Of a DNA stretch of 64,000 nucleotides, positions 55,112 through 63,086 are shown one piece after another (position 1 is the stretch's first letter; each line of letters starts with the position of its first letter). Under the pieces are notes generated by a model. That model saw only the letters and a list, made by a program, of their open reading frames with translations, did no database searches and had not been told where the DNA came from. The position numbers and the translations under genes were made by a program. The DNA is taken from NCBI GenBank assembly GCA_014874385.1, contig JACWAE010000048.1, forward strand, positions 1-64,000. Direction: 5' to 3'. Source of the stretch: Dehalococcoidia bacterium. GTDB taxonomy: Bacteria; Chloroflexota; Dehalococcoidia; SZUA-161.

Positions 55112-56485
55112 ATGGCAACCAAAAGCAGGAAGGAGAGCAAGGAGTATGTTCTCAAGATGGCAAAGGAGCACGATGTAAAATTCATCAGGATGTGGTTCAC
55201 AGACATCCTGGGTATGCTCAAAAGCTTTGCCATAACCGTGGAGGAACTGGAGGGTGCGCTGGAGGAAGGGATGGGTTTCGACGGTTCTTCCATACAGGGG
55301 TTTGCCCGTATTGACGAAAGTGATATGATGGCTTTGCCCGACCCGGACACTTTCCAGTTGCTGCCGTGGCGGCCCAAGGAACACCACGCAGTAGCCAGGA
55401 TGTTCTGCGACATAAAGATGCCAGGCGGCGAGCCATTCGAGGGAGACCCCAGGTATGTCTTAAAGAGGAACTTGAAGCGGGCAGCGGACATGGGGTACAC
55501 TTACTACGTAGGCCCGGAGCTGGAGTATTTCTACTTTGCGTATAAAAAGGACGCCCATGGAAAGGACACAAGGGAGCCGACAACCGAGGCCCTGGACCAG
55601 GGCGGATATTTCGATATGATTCCACTGGACGTAGCCACCGATTTAAGGAGGGAGACGGTTCTCACTCTGGAGGAGATGGGCATAGGCATTGAGTATTCCC
55701 ATCACGAGGTGGCAACCAGCCAGCATGAGATAGACATGAGATACACAGACGCCCTGACCATGGCCGACAGTGTGATGACCTATCGCCTGGTGGTCAAGCA
55801 GATAGCTATAAAGAGTGGGGTTTACGCCACCTTCATGCCCAAGCCTGTGTTCGGTATCAACGGGAGTGGAATGCACGTTCACCAGTCTTTATTCAAAGAG
55901 GGAAAGAACGCCTTCTTCGATGCTAAGGACTCTTACCATCTTTCCAAGATAGCCAGGAGCTATATAGCCGGGCTGCTGAAGCATGCCCCTGAGATCACAG
56001 CCGTTACCAGCCAGTGGGTCAACTCATACAAGCGTCTGGTCCCTGGCTATGAGGCTCCGGTTTATCTTTCCTGGGCACGGCGCAACCGCTCAGACCTGAT
56101 CAGAGTCCCGGAATATAAGCCAGGCAAGGAAAACGCTACCAGGATAGAGTACAGGTCTCCTGACCCTGCCTGCAACCCGTACCTAACCTTTGCCGTAATG
56201 CTGGCTGCCGGACTGGATGGAATCGAGAAGGGGCTCGAACCACCGCCTCCTGTGGAAGAAAACGTCTATGAGATGACCGACGAGGAGAGAAAGAAGAAGG
56301 GCATAGGCACCTTGCCCGCCAGCCTCTGGGATGCTATCCAACTGACTGAGAAAAGCGATGTAGTGCGCAAGGCCCTGGGCGACCATGTCTTCGATGCCTT
56401 CATCAAGAACAAGACGATAGAGTGGGACCAGTACAGGACCCAGGTAACAGATTATGAGTTAAAGAAATACCTGCCGATTTTGTAA
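55112..56485 (+). CDS. glnA: Glutamine synthetase type I
   Basis: ATP-dependent amidation of glutamate to glutamine. The 457-residue protein has GFDGSSIQGF, VGPELEYFYF, NGSGMHVHQSLF, KRLVPGYEAPVYLSWARRNRSDLIRVP and the C-terminal IEYRSPDPACNPYLTFAVMLAAGLDGI. Near the end it reads NVYEMTDEERKKKGIGTLPASL, the alpha-type pattern of Bacillus and Thermotoga enzymes, which lacks the adenylylated tyrosine of beta-type enzymes. Control is therefore by feedback or protein partners. The ribosome binding site AAGGAGG is strong. Confidence 0.96.
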   Translation: MATKSRKESKEYVLKMAKEHDVKFIRMWFTDILGMLKSFAITVEELEGALEEGMGFDGSSIQGFARIDESDMMALPDPDTFQLLPWRPKEHHAVARMFCDIKMPGGEPFEGDPRYVLKRNLKRAADMGYTYYVGPELEYFYFAYKKDAHGKDTREPTTEALDQGGYFDMIPLDVATDLRRETVLTLEEMGIGIEYSHHEVATSQHEIDMRYTDALTMADSVMTYRLVVKQIAIKSGVYATFMPKPVFGINGSGMHVHQSLFKEGKNAFFDAKDSYHLSKIARSYIAGLLKHAPEITAVTSQWVNSYKRLVPGYEAPVYLSWARRNRSDLIRVPEYKPGKENATRIEYRSPDPACNPYLTFAVMLAAGLDGIEKGLEPPPPVEENVYEMTDEERKKKGIGTLPASLWDAIQLTEKSDVVRKALGDHVFDAFIKNKTIEWDQYRTQVTDYELKKYLPIL

Positions 56486-56520
56486 GTTGAGTGCAGCTTA
56501 CATTATCTGGAGGAGTTAAT

Positions 56521-58257
56521 ATGCGCCGACTGCGTATCGGCATGGCTCAGGTTAACACTACCGTCGGCGACTTCAAGGGCAACACCGAGAAGATTCTGGA
56601 GGCTATTGCCGAAGGCAAGTCTCTCGGTGTTGACCTTCTCACATTCCCCGAGCTTGCCATCTGCGGCTACCCGCCCGAGGACCTGTTGCTCAAGCCCAAG
56701 TTCATCGAAGAGAATCTGCGTTCTCTGGGTAAGGTGGTCGATGGCTGCTTAGGGCTTACGGCAGTAGTTGGCTTTGTCGATGCCAAGGGCGACATCTTTA
56801 ACGCTGCCGCCGTGATAGATGATGGAAAGTTAGTCGGGGTTTATCACAAGATTTACCTGCCCAACTATGGTGTCTTCGATGAGAACCGCTACTTTCAGGC
56901 CGGAAGGGAGTGTCCGGTATATGTTATAGCAGGCATAGGTGTGGGGATAAACATCTGCGAAGATATCTGGTACGAGGCTGGGCCGGCTACCACTCAAGCT
57001 TACTCCGGAGCTGAGGTTATAGTGAATATAAGCGCATCGCCTTATCACTTCGGCAAGCGAAACTCCAGGGAAAAGATGCTGGGAACCCGCGCCTCAGACA
57101 ATGTTGCCATCGTTGCTTACAACAACCTGGTGGGAGGGCAAGATGAGCTGGTATTCGATGGCGACAGCGTAATTATGGATGAAAAGGGAAAGCTCATAGC
57201 GCGGGGCAAACAGTTCGAAGAAGACTTGATAATTGCCGACCTCGATGTCGAGGCTGTCTTCAGGACGCGTCTTCACGACCCCCGCTGGAGGAAGGCAACG
57301 CTGCTGCCGGAAAATCAGCAATGGAATACACCAAGAATAGTAGTATCTGAAGCGCCAAGCAGCATACCAAAACCACCGCTGCCGCAGAGGCAAATCAAGT
57401 TGCGCGAGCTTCCCGGAGAGATTTACGATGCGCTGGTTCTGGGCACGCGTGACTACATCCTCAAGAACGGGATCAAGAAAGTAGCAATAGGGCTTTCCGG
57501 AGGTATAGACTCCAGCATTGTGGCAACTATTGCAGTTGACGCCTTAGGCCCTTCAAACGTAATAGGAGTAGCGATGCCTTCGAGGTACTCCTCCCCAGGC
57601 AGCATATCGGACGCTGAATTGTTATCTCGGAATCTGGGCATAAGGCTCCTGACCATCCCTATTGAAAATGTCTTTAAAGCTTACCTGGAAGTGCTGGCAG
57701 AGTCGTTCAAAGGAGTTAAACCGGACGTCACCGAGGAGAACCTCCAAGCCCGTATCAGAGGCAATCTGCTCATGGCTTTATCTAACAAGTTCGGGTGGCT
57801 TGTCCTCACTACAGGCAACAAGAGCGAGATGGCTACAGGCTATACCACGTTGTACGGTGATATGGCAGGCGGCTTCGCAGTGATAAAGGATGTGCCCAAA
57901 ACCATAGTCTACCAGATCGCTAAATACAGAAATTCACTGGCAGGAAAGGAACTCATCCCTTCCACCGTGTTTGAAAAGCCGCCCTCTGCGGAACTGAGGC
58001 CGGACCAGAAGGATATCGACTCCCTGCCTCCGTATGACCTGCTCGACCCTGTCTTAACAGCCTATGCCGAGGAGGACAAAAGCGTCGAGCAAATCATCGC
58101 TATGGGAATAGATGAAGAAGTGGTAAAACGGGCTGCCCGATTGGTGGACTCAAGTGAATACAAACGCCGCCAGGCGCCGCCAGGCGTCAAGATAACATCC
58201 AGGGCTTTCGGTCGGGACAGGAGGCTGCCCATCACAAACCGATTCAAAGGATGTTAG
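56521..58257 (+). CDS. nadE: Glutamine-dependent NAD+ synthetase
   Basis: Makes NAD from deamido-NAD, ATP and glutamine. The 578-residue protein has an N-terminal nitrilase-like glutaminase domain with the Glu44-Lys-Cys triad (TFPELAICGY, HKIYLPNYGVFDE, INICEDIW) and a C-terminal synthetase domain with the PP-loop GLSGGIDSSIVATIAVDALG and TGNKSEMATGYTTLYGDMAGG. The ATG at 56521 follows GGAGGAG by five bases; an upstream TTG at 56491 is rejected. It joins the glutamine genes as a third glutamine user in the operon. Confidence 0.96.
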   Translation: MRRLRIGMAQVNTTVGDFKGNTEKILEAIAEGKSLGVDLLTFPELAICGYPPEDLLLKPKFIEENLRSLGKVVDGCLGLTAVVGFVDAKGDIFNAAAVIDDGKLVGVYHKIYLPNYGVFDENRYFQAGRECPVYVIAGIGVGINICEDIWYEAGPATTQAYSGAEVIVNISASPYHFGKRNSREKMLGTRASDNVAIVAYNNLVGGQDELVFDGDSVIMDEKGKLIARGKQFEEDLIIADLDVEAVFRTRLHDPRWRKATLLPENQQWNTPRIVVSEAPSSIPKPPLPQRQIKLRELPGEIYDALVLGTRDYILKNGIKKVAIGLSGGIDSSIVATIAVDALGPSNVIGVAMPSRYSSPGSISDAELLSRNLGIRLLTIPIENVFKAYLEVLAESFKGVKPDVTEENLQARIRGNLLMALSNKFGWLVLTTGNKSEMATGYTTLYGDMAGGFAVIKDVPKTIVYQIAKYRNSLAGKELIPSTVFEKPPSAELRPDQKDIDSLPPYDLLDPVLTAYAEEDKSVEQIIAMGIDEEVVKRAARLVDSSEYKRRQAPPGVKITSRAFGRDRRLPITNRFKGC

Positions 58258-58283
58258 AAACGGGCTTTCGGCTGCATGCCCTT

Positions 58284-58311
58284 TTAACACATTGTCCAGG
58301 AGTGCTATAAT
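58284..58311 (+). promoter_or_regulatory. Promoter of second NrpR-like gene
   Basis: TTAACA at 58284-58289, 16 bases, TATAAT at 58306-58311. It lies after the nadE stop, giving this regulator its own transcript start near 58318. Confidence 0.65.
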
Positions 58312-58348
58312 TAGAGTTGTCGATTCTGGAGCGTTAAAAGAGGTCGAT

Positions 58349-59344
58349 GTGCTTCAAAGCGCCAACTCGGACGCCGAAAAGAAGATTATAGCTATCCTCA
58401 GGGTCCTGAGCGAATCATCCGAACCGCTCGGTTCCATCACAATCGCCCGCGAACTCGAGCGCTACGGAATTTTCCTGAGCGAGAGGGCAGTCAGATACCA
58501 CCTGAGGTTCACAGATGAGAGAGGCTATACTGAGGGGATGGGGCGAGACGGCAGGATGGTTACCCCAAAGGGGCTCGAGGAACTGCGTATGGCCCTGGCA
58601 CCGGACCAAATCGGTTTCATACAGGAGAAGCTGGAACTGCTGGCTTTTCGCACTACATTCGACCCCGTCAAACGAACCGGGCTGATTGCTATAAACACCT
58701 CCCTTTTTGACAAAGAGCAGTTCAAGAAAGCCCTGGCACCCATGAGTGAAGCATTCGAGGCAGGGTTGAGCGTTAGCTCTCTTGTCGCAGTAGCATCCGG
58801 TGGCGAGAAGCTGGGAGATGTGGTTATCCCCAAGGGAAAAGTAGGCTTCGCCACAATATGCAGCGCTACTATAAACGGAGTAACACTCAAAGCAGGTGTC
58901 CCTATAGAATCCAGGTTTGGTGGCGTGCTCGAGGTCAGTGATTCGAAGCCAAGGCGTTTCACAGCAATAATCAACTACGGTGGCACGTCACTTGACCCCT
59001 CAGAACAATATATCCGCGCCAAAATGACAAGCGTAAGAGAAACCGCGAAAACCGGCAATGGCAGGATACTAGCCAATTTCAGAGAGATACCGGCACCATC
59101 GAGGTCTATTGTAGAGAAATGCATTGCCGCACTTAAAGATGCCGGCATTGGCGGCGTCTATGTCCTGGGCAGCACCAGCGAGCCCGTTTGCCAGATAGCA
59201 GTAGGCCCTAACCGGGTTGGCATGGTGCTGCTTGGCGGGCTGAACCCTGTGGCTGCCGCCGCAGAGGCAGGGATCGAGGTTGATAATATATCTGAAAGCG
59301 GCATGATAGATTTCCAGGAGCTCCGCAGCTTCGGGCAGTTATAG
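58349..59344 (+). CDS. NrpR/DUF128-type nitrogen regulator, copy 2
   Basis: About 331 residues from the GTG at 58349, which has AAGAGG upstream and gives the same N-terminal length as the paralogue at 50318; a TTG at 58292 lies inside the promoter and is rejected. The winged helix is KKIIAILRVLSESSEPLGSITIARELERYGIFLSERAVRYHLRF, and the single DUF128 domain has VGFATICSATINGVTLKAGVPIESRFGGVLEV. The pair brackets the amt-gln-nadE genes. They could form a heterodimer or sense different signals; methanogens also carry NrpR domains in fused or paired forms. Confidence 0.87.
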   Translation: MLQSANSDAEKKIIAILRVLSESSEPLGSITIARELERYGIFLSERAVRYHLRFTDERGYTEGMGRDGRMVTPKGLEELRMALAPDQIGFIQEKLELLAFRTTFDPVKRTGLIAINTSLFDKEQFKKALAPMSEAFEAGLSVSSLVAVASGGEKLGDVVIPKGKVGFATICSATINGVTLKAGVPIESRFGGVLEVSDSKPRRFTAIINYGGTSLDPSEQYIRAKMTSVRETAKTGNGRILANFREIPAPSRSIVEKCIAALKDAGIGGVYVLGSTSEPVCQIAVGPNRVGMVLLGGLNPVAAAAEAGIEVDNISESGMIDFQELRSFGQL

Positions 59345-59496
59345 GTTGAACTTTTAGCAGCTATTGCCCCAGCTATTTATCACCAGCCTTTTTCTCTTCT
59401 CCTACTCCTTGACCAGGAGGTTCTTTTAATACCTCTCAGCATCCGGGCTCACCGTAATGGCCGCAACAGCTCTGCCTTTTCCGTATCTTAATAAAG

Positions 59497-59721
59497 TTGT
59501 TGCGGAACACGAGATACAGCTTTCTGCGCAGGGGCATCGGGGCTGACATATTCGTGAATACAGCTCTCATGCTTGGCATTATCTTTCACCTCCTCCCTAT
59601 GTTGTCTGGCAAGGATATAGCATGGCGCTATCCGATGTCAATCCTTTGTATGGGGCCAGTAGGGATTGTTGCCGGAATCCTTGCATTCTCTCATTTTATT
59701 CTCATGTTTATTCCAGTATAA
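59497..59721 (+). CDS. Small membrane ORF with YqaE/Pmp3-like segment, possibly degenerate
   Basis: A 74-residue frame with FLRRGIGADIFVNTALMLGIIFHLLPML, which resembles the second half of YqaE/Pmp3 proteins. The first helix of that family is missing, and the last 30 residues (PVGIVAGILAFSHFILMFIPV) are simply hydrophobic. The start would be TTG with no ribosome binding site. It may be a decayed gene. The bases from 59345 to 59496 upstream show nothing I can name. It precedes a response regulator. Confidence 0.3.
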   Translation: MLRNTRYSFLRRGIGADIFVNTALMLGIIFHLLPMLSGKDIAWRYPMSILCMGPVGIVAGILAFSHFILMFIPV

Positions 59722-59723
59722 TT

Positions 59724-60398
59724 ATGACCATGCAGATACTCATTGTGGAAGACGAAGAAAAAATCGCTAACTTCTTAAGACGCGGTCTTTTAGAGGAGAG
59801 CTATGCTGTAGACATTGCAAATGACGGTGAGGATGCCCTTTACAAATTCAATATTAATGAGTATGACCTCGTGATTCTGGACCTTCTCATCCCGAAAATT
59901 AATGGTATAAGCGTATGCCGGAAGATTAGAGAGGTCAATACCAGTATCCCTATCATGGTACTTACAGCCAAAGATGCCATCGAAGACAAAATCAAAGGTC
60001 TCGATGCAGGTGCGGACGACTATATGACAAAGCCTTTCTCTTTTTCCGAACTTTCCGCAAGAGTCCGGGCCTTGATTCGGCGAGGAAAGAAAGCGGACCC
60101 GACAGTTCTAACGATTGATGATCTGTCACTAGACCCGTCAACAAGAACGGCCAAACGTGGGGATACGACTATTATTTTGACGATGCGGGAATATGCCCTG
60201 CTTGAATATTTCATGCGTAACCCAAACAGAGTTTTGACAAAAACAGAACTATTAGAACATGTATGGGATTATAGCTATGATGGACTTTCCAATATCCTTG
60301 AAACCTACGTAAAGTACTTACGAAAGAAACTTAAGGTACATCCAAAGGATAAAGAACTTATTTATACTATGAGAGGGTCAGGATACATACTGAGGTAA
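59724..60398 (+). CDS. OmpR/PhoB-family response regulator
   Basis: A 224-residue two-component regulator. The receiver has acidic Glu9-Asp10, phosphoacceptor Asp53 in LVILDLLIPKING, a Thr in MVLTAKD and Lys in DYMTKPFS. The winged helix (IILTMREYALLEYFMRNPNRVLTKTELLEHVWDYSYDGLSNILETYVKYLRKKL) is intact. The first ATG at 59724 is used; the ATG at 59730 is equally possible as no strong ribosome binding site is seen. It overlaps no gene and precedes its kinase by five bases. The signal is unknown. Confidence 0.93.
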   Translation: MTMQILIVEDEEKIANFLRRGLLEESYAVDIANDGEDALYKFNINEYDLVILDLLIPKINGISVCRKIREVNTSIPIMVLTAKDAIEDKIKGLDAGADDYMTKPFSFSELSARVRALIRRGKKADPTVLTIDDLSLDPSTRTAKRGDTTIILTMREYALLEYFMRNPNRVLTKTELLEHVWDYSYDGLSNILETYVKYLRKKLKVHPKDKELIYTMRGSGYILR

Positions 60399-60403
60399 AA
60401 TCG

Positions 60404-61405
60404 ATGTTCAAAAAAGCAAACATCAAACTCACTCTTATCTATTCCCTCTTATTTCTTATTTCATTTTGGGTATTTAGTGTTGGCCTCTACTTTTGGATGG
60501 AAAATTCCTTTGGCGAAAGTTATATCAGCGAGGTCCAGCAAAAGCGGGAAGTGGAGGGAAGTTTTGATCAAAGGGATACGGCCATTGCTACTGTTGCTGG
60601 TGATATCGCGCTGGATCGTTTAAAGAACATTTTACTCGTTCTCAATGGTGGTATGGTAATCTTAGTCCCTGCTGTTGCCTGGCTCATGACCCGACGCACA
60701 CTTGCGCCTGTGCAACGCATCCATGACCAGCAAAAGCAGTTCATTTCCGATGTAGCCCACGAACTGAGAACTCCCCTTTCAATAATGGCCGGTGAGTTGG
60801 AAGTGGCGCTTAGTAGAGACCGTACAGTTCCTGATTACAAACAAGCTTTAACCAGTAACAAGGAAGAAGCAGCCCGTTTAATCAATCTTGTAGAGAATCT
60901 CTTATTTCTGGCGAGAGGAGACCAGGGAAGACAGACCATCGAGTTTGAGAAAGTGGATATAACCGACCTGATCGGTAACGTTATCGCAAGCCTACAGATC
61001 GAAAGCAGCAACAAAAAAATCTCTTTACACTTCGAGACGGAAACCGAACCAACATTTGTTTGGGGTCAGATGTCTATGCTCAGACGCCTCTTCTTTAACC
61101 TCATTCATAATGCAATCCTGTATACGCCAGCAGAAGGGAATATCTGGGTTTCCTTATCGACTAATAAGCAATATACCCAGGTTGAAGTAAAAGATACCGG
61201 AATTGGAATATCACCGGAAAATCAAGAGAAGATTTTCAATCGTTTTTATCGGGTAGATTCATCCCGCTCGCAGACCAAGGGATACGGACTGGGCCTTGCT
61301 ATTTGTAAATCAATCATCGAACTGCACCACGGAAGGATAACTGTTCACTCTGCTCTAGGGCAAGGCTCAACGTTTACTGTGTTACTTCCCACAGTTAACA
61401 GCTAA
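60404..61405 (+). CDS. Sensor histidine kinase
   Basis: A 333-residue membrane kinase. Two membrane segments (LTLIYSLLFLISFWVFSVGLYFW and ILLVLNGGMVILVPAVAWLM) flank a short outer loop of about 40 residues, so it senses little directly outside. The dimerisation box is DVAHELRTPLS with His119. ATPase motifs follow: N box NLIHNAILYTP, G1 DTGIGIS, F box IFNRFYRVD and G2 GYGLGLAI. It pairs with the response regulator immediately upstream. The exported PepSY protein downstream is a plausible target or modulator. Confidence 0.93.
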   Translation: MFKKANIKLTLIYSLLFLISFWVFSVGLYFWMENSFGESYISEVQQKREVEGSFDQRDTAIATVAGDIALDRLKNILLVLNGGMVILVPAVAWLMTRRTLAPVQRIHDQQKQFISDVAHELRTPLSIMAGELEVALSRDRTVPDYKQALTSNKEEAARLINLVENLLFLARGDQGRQTIEFEKVDITDLIGNVIASLQIESSNKKISLHFETETEPTFVWGQMSMLRRLFFNLIHNAILYTPAEGNIWVSLSTNKQYTQVEVKDTGIGISPENQEKIFNRFYRVDSSRSQTKGYGLGLAICKSIIELHHGRITVHSALGQGSTFTVLLPTVNS

Positions 61406-61487
61406 ATACCATACTATTCCCACGTTCTTCCCATCCTTGCTTTAGTATACTTATACCAGAGTCCAAGAGGAAAGGAGGTGAAAGCCA

Positions 61488-61952
61488 ATGTTGAAGAAAG
61501 TGTTGATCGGGACCGGGATAGCAGGGGCGCTTACAGCTGTGTTCTTCCTGGGGAGCCTTGCCCTGGGAACAGTTTTTGCTCAGACACCTGCAACACCGCC
61601 CCCTCCCCAAGCACAGGCTCAGGTCGATGAGCAACAGCCTATGTACACTGGATCTATCCAGGTAAACGACAGCCAATACCAAGGCATGAGTGAGGCTAAC
61701 GAGGCGGCTGCACTACAAAGTACAGCCACCATCACCAGCGCTCAGGCTGAAACGGCTGCTCTTGCTGTCAATCCAGGGACCACTGTTGTTAAGACAGGAC
61801 TTGACAATGAAAATGGTGTGCTGGTTTACAGTGTGGAACTGAGCAACGGTATGGACGTCAAAGTAGACGCTGGTACTGGAAAAGTTCTCTACACGGAACA
61901 GGCTGGCAACGATGCTGCCGAGACAACTGGTGCTGAGAATACGTCGCAGTAA
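61488..61952 (+). CDS. Exported PepSY domain protein
   Basis: A 154-residue secreted or membrane-tethered protein. A signal peptide (KKVLIGTGIAGALTAVFFLGSLALGTVFAQ) is followed by a Pro/Gln/Ala-rich linker and one PepSY-like domain (AETAALAVNPGTTVVKTGLDNENGVLVYSVELSNGMDVKVDAGTGKVLYTEQ). PepSY domains often inhibit or modulate extracytoplasmic proteases or sit next to two-component systems. AAGGAGGTGA precedes the ATG strongly. It is 82 bases after the kinase, likely regulated by it. Confidence 0.85.
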   Translation: MLKKVLIGTGIAGALTAVFFLGSLALGTVFAQTPATPPPPQAQAQVDEQQPMYTGSIQVNDSQYQGMSEANEAAALQSTATITSAQAETAALAVNPGTTVVKTGLDNENGVLVYSVELSNGMDVKVDAGTGKVLYTEQAGNDAAETTGAENTSQ

Positions 61953-61985
61953 GAGGCTGTCGAAGACTAGATAATTTGAGGTGCA

Positions 61986-62019
61986 GAGAGGCCGGACAAA
62001 TCGTGATGCCTGGCCTCTC
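61986..62019 (+). terminator. Hairpin after the PepSY gene
   Basis: GAGAGGCC pairs with GGCCTCTC around an 18-base loop, which can add pairs (GG/CC) with one bulge. It lies 33 bases past the PepSY stop. The T tract is poor (CATTTCC). Confidence 0.5.
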
Positions 62020-62075
62020 CATTTCCATCTGACAACTATACTCCACTCGAAATCTTGGTGGCGCAGTGAGAAACT

Positions 62076-62285
62076 TTGAAGATAACAAAGACGGCAACCA
62101 CATTCACGGCTCTGACTCTAAGCGTACTTCTACTAGTAAGCGTTTTCAATGGGTGCACCATAAACCCGCCACCCCCTTCTGGCGAAACTCTACTTTTTCA
62201 GGGATCAGGAGCAAGTCCAAAAGTGTCCATTAACCATCGTCTCAAAAGTACCATTAACGCTGACGTACAGGGGGAGACATGGTGA
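62076..62285 (+). CDS. Small lipoprotein-like ORF
   Basis: A 69-residue frame starting at TTG. The N-terminus looks like a signal peptide (KITKTATTFTALTLSVLLLVSVFNGC) with a Cys at residue 27, but the lipobox FNGC is weak. The remaining 42 residues (PPPPSGETLLFQGSGASPKVS) are low in motif content. No ribosome binding site is clear. It may be a truncated lipoprotein gene. The 119 bases to dedA hold nothing I can name. Confidence 0.35.
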   Translation: MKITKTATTFTALTLSVLLLVSVFNGCTINPPPPSGETLLFQGSGASPKVSINHRLKSTINADVQGETW

Positions 62286-62404
62286 ATTTACGCGAGTGCC
62301 CTCATGTTACTCTTGTCCACCCCAACCCCACATTTGACGTTAGATATGCCATTCTGTTACACTGTCCTCCAACAAGTCAGAACTTGAACTACTAGAGCAA
62401 TATA

Positions 62405-63022
62405 ATGCTGGATTTCATACATCACGTTTCGCAGGTTTTGGTCTGGCCTGGCGTGGTGCTCTTGATGGCGATTGAGAGCGCCTGTATCCCCTTGCCCAGC
62501 GAAATCATCATGCCCCTTGCGGGCTGGATGCTGATATCTGACAAAGGGTTAGGGCCTGAATATCTCGTCCTGGCCGGATTCTGCGGGGCTGTAGGCAATG
62601 TCATTGGCTCTTTGGTTGCCTACGAGGTCGGAGCCTGGGGCGGCCGCCCCTTCCTTTACCGTTGGGGCAAATACCTCCTCATCACACCCCACGATATCGA
62701 GCGTGCCGACCGCTGGTTCGACAGATACGGTGACCGCATAACCTTCTTATCAAGGCTGCTCCCGGTGGTACGCACCTTCATCAGCCTTCCCGCAGGGATT
62801 GCCAGAATGAAGATAGGAAAATTCGTCCTCTACGCCTTCCTCGGAGCCTTCCTCTGGTCTACAGGTCTGGCCTACGGGGGTTACCTGTTAGGGCAACACT
62901 GGGACAAAATCAGAGAAGCTATACGGCCCTTCGATTACCCCATCGTCGCGGTATTTTTAATATTGGTAGCCTTCTTTGTCTGGCGACGGCTCAGGGCGCT
63001 CCGCTCTACACCAGAAGCCTAG
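62405..63022 (+). CDS. DedA/SNARE-associated family membrane protein
   Basis: A 205-residue DedA-family protein. It has the family blocks IESACIPLPSEIIMPLAGWM near residue 23, GNVIGSLVAYEVGAWGGRPFLYRWGKYL, RYGDRITFLSRLLPVVRTFISLPAGIARM (with the conserved arginines), and a C-terminal hydrophobic end. DedA proteins are linked to lipid carrier recycling and membrane potential; some translocate undecaprenyl phosphate or phospholipids. No peptidoglycan gene is nearby. Confidence 0.92.
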   Translation: MLDFIHHVSQVLVWPGVVLLMAIESACIPLPSEIIMPLAGWMLISDKGLGPEYLVLAGFCGAVGNVIGSLVAYEVGAWGGRPFLYRWGKYLLITPHDIERADRWFDRYGDRITFLSRLLPVVRTFISLPAGIARMKIGKFVLYAFLGAFLWSTGLAYGGYLLGQHWDKIREAIRPFDYPIVAVFLILVAFFVWRRLRALRSTPEA

Positions 63023-63034
63023 AATATCCATAGA

Positions 63035-63064
63035 AGTAGGGGCGTTCGATTGAACGCCCCTACT
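63035..63064. terminator. Convergent hairpin between dedA and etfA
   Basis: Perfect 13-bp arms (AGTAGGGGCGTTC and complement) around GATT, between the end of dedA and the end of etfA on the opposite strand. It probably stops transcripts from both sides. The GGGGCG core resembles the hairpin at 17294-17324, so these may be one dispersed family. Confidence 0.7.
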
Positions 63065-63086
63065 GATTGAATCCTCTGTTTAGTGA

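Noticed and set aside
58292-58348. TTG at 58292 as start of the second NrpR-like protein
   Set aside because: It lies in the promoter spacer; GTG at 58349 has a ribosome binding site and aligns with the paralogue's N-terminus.
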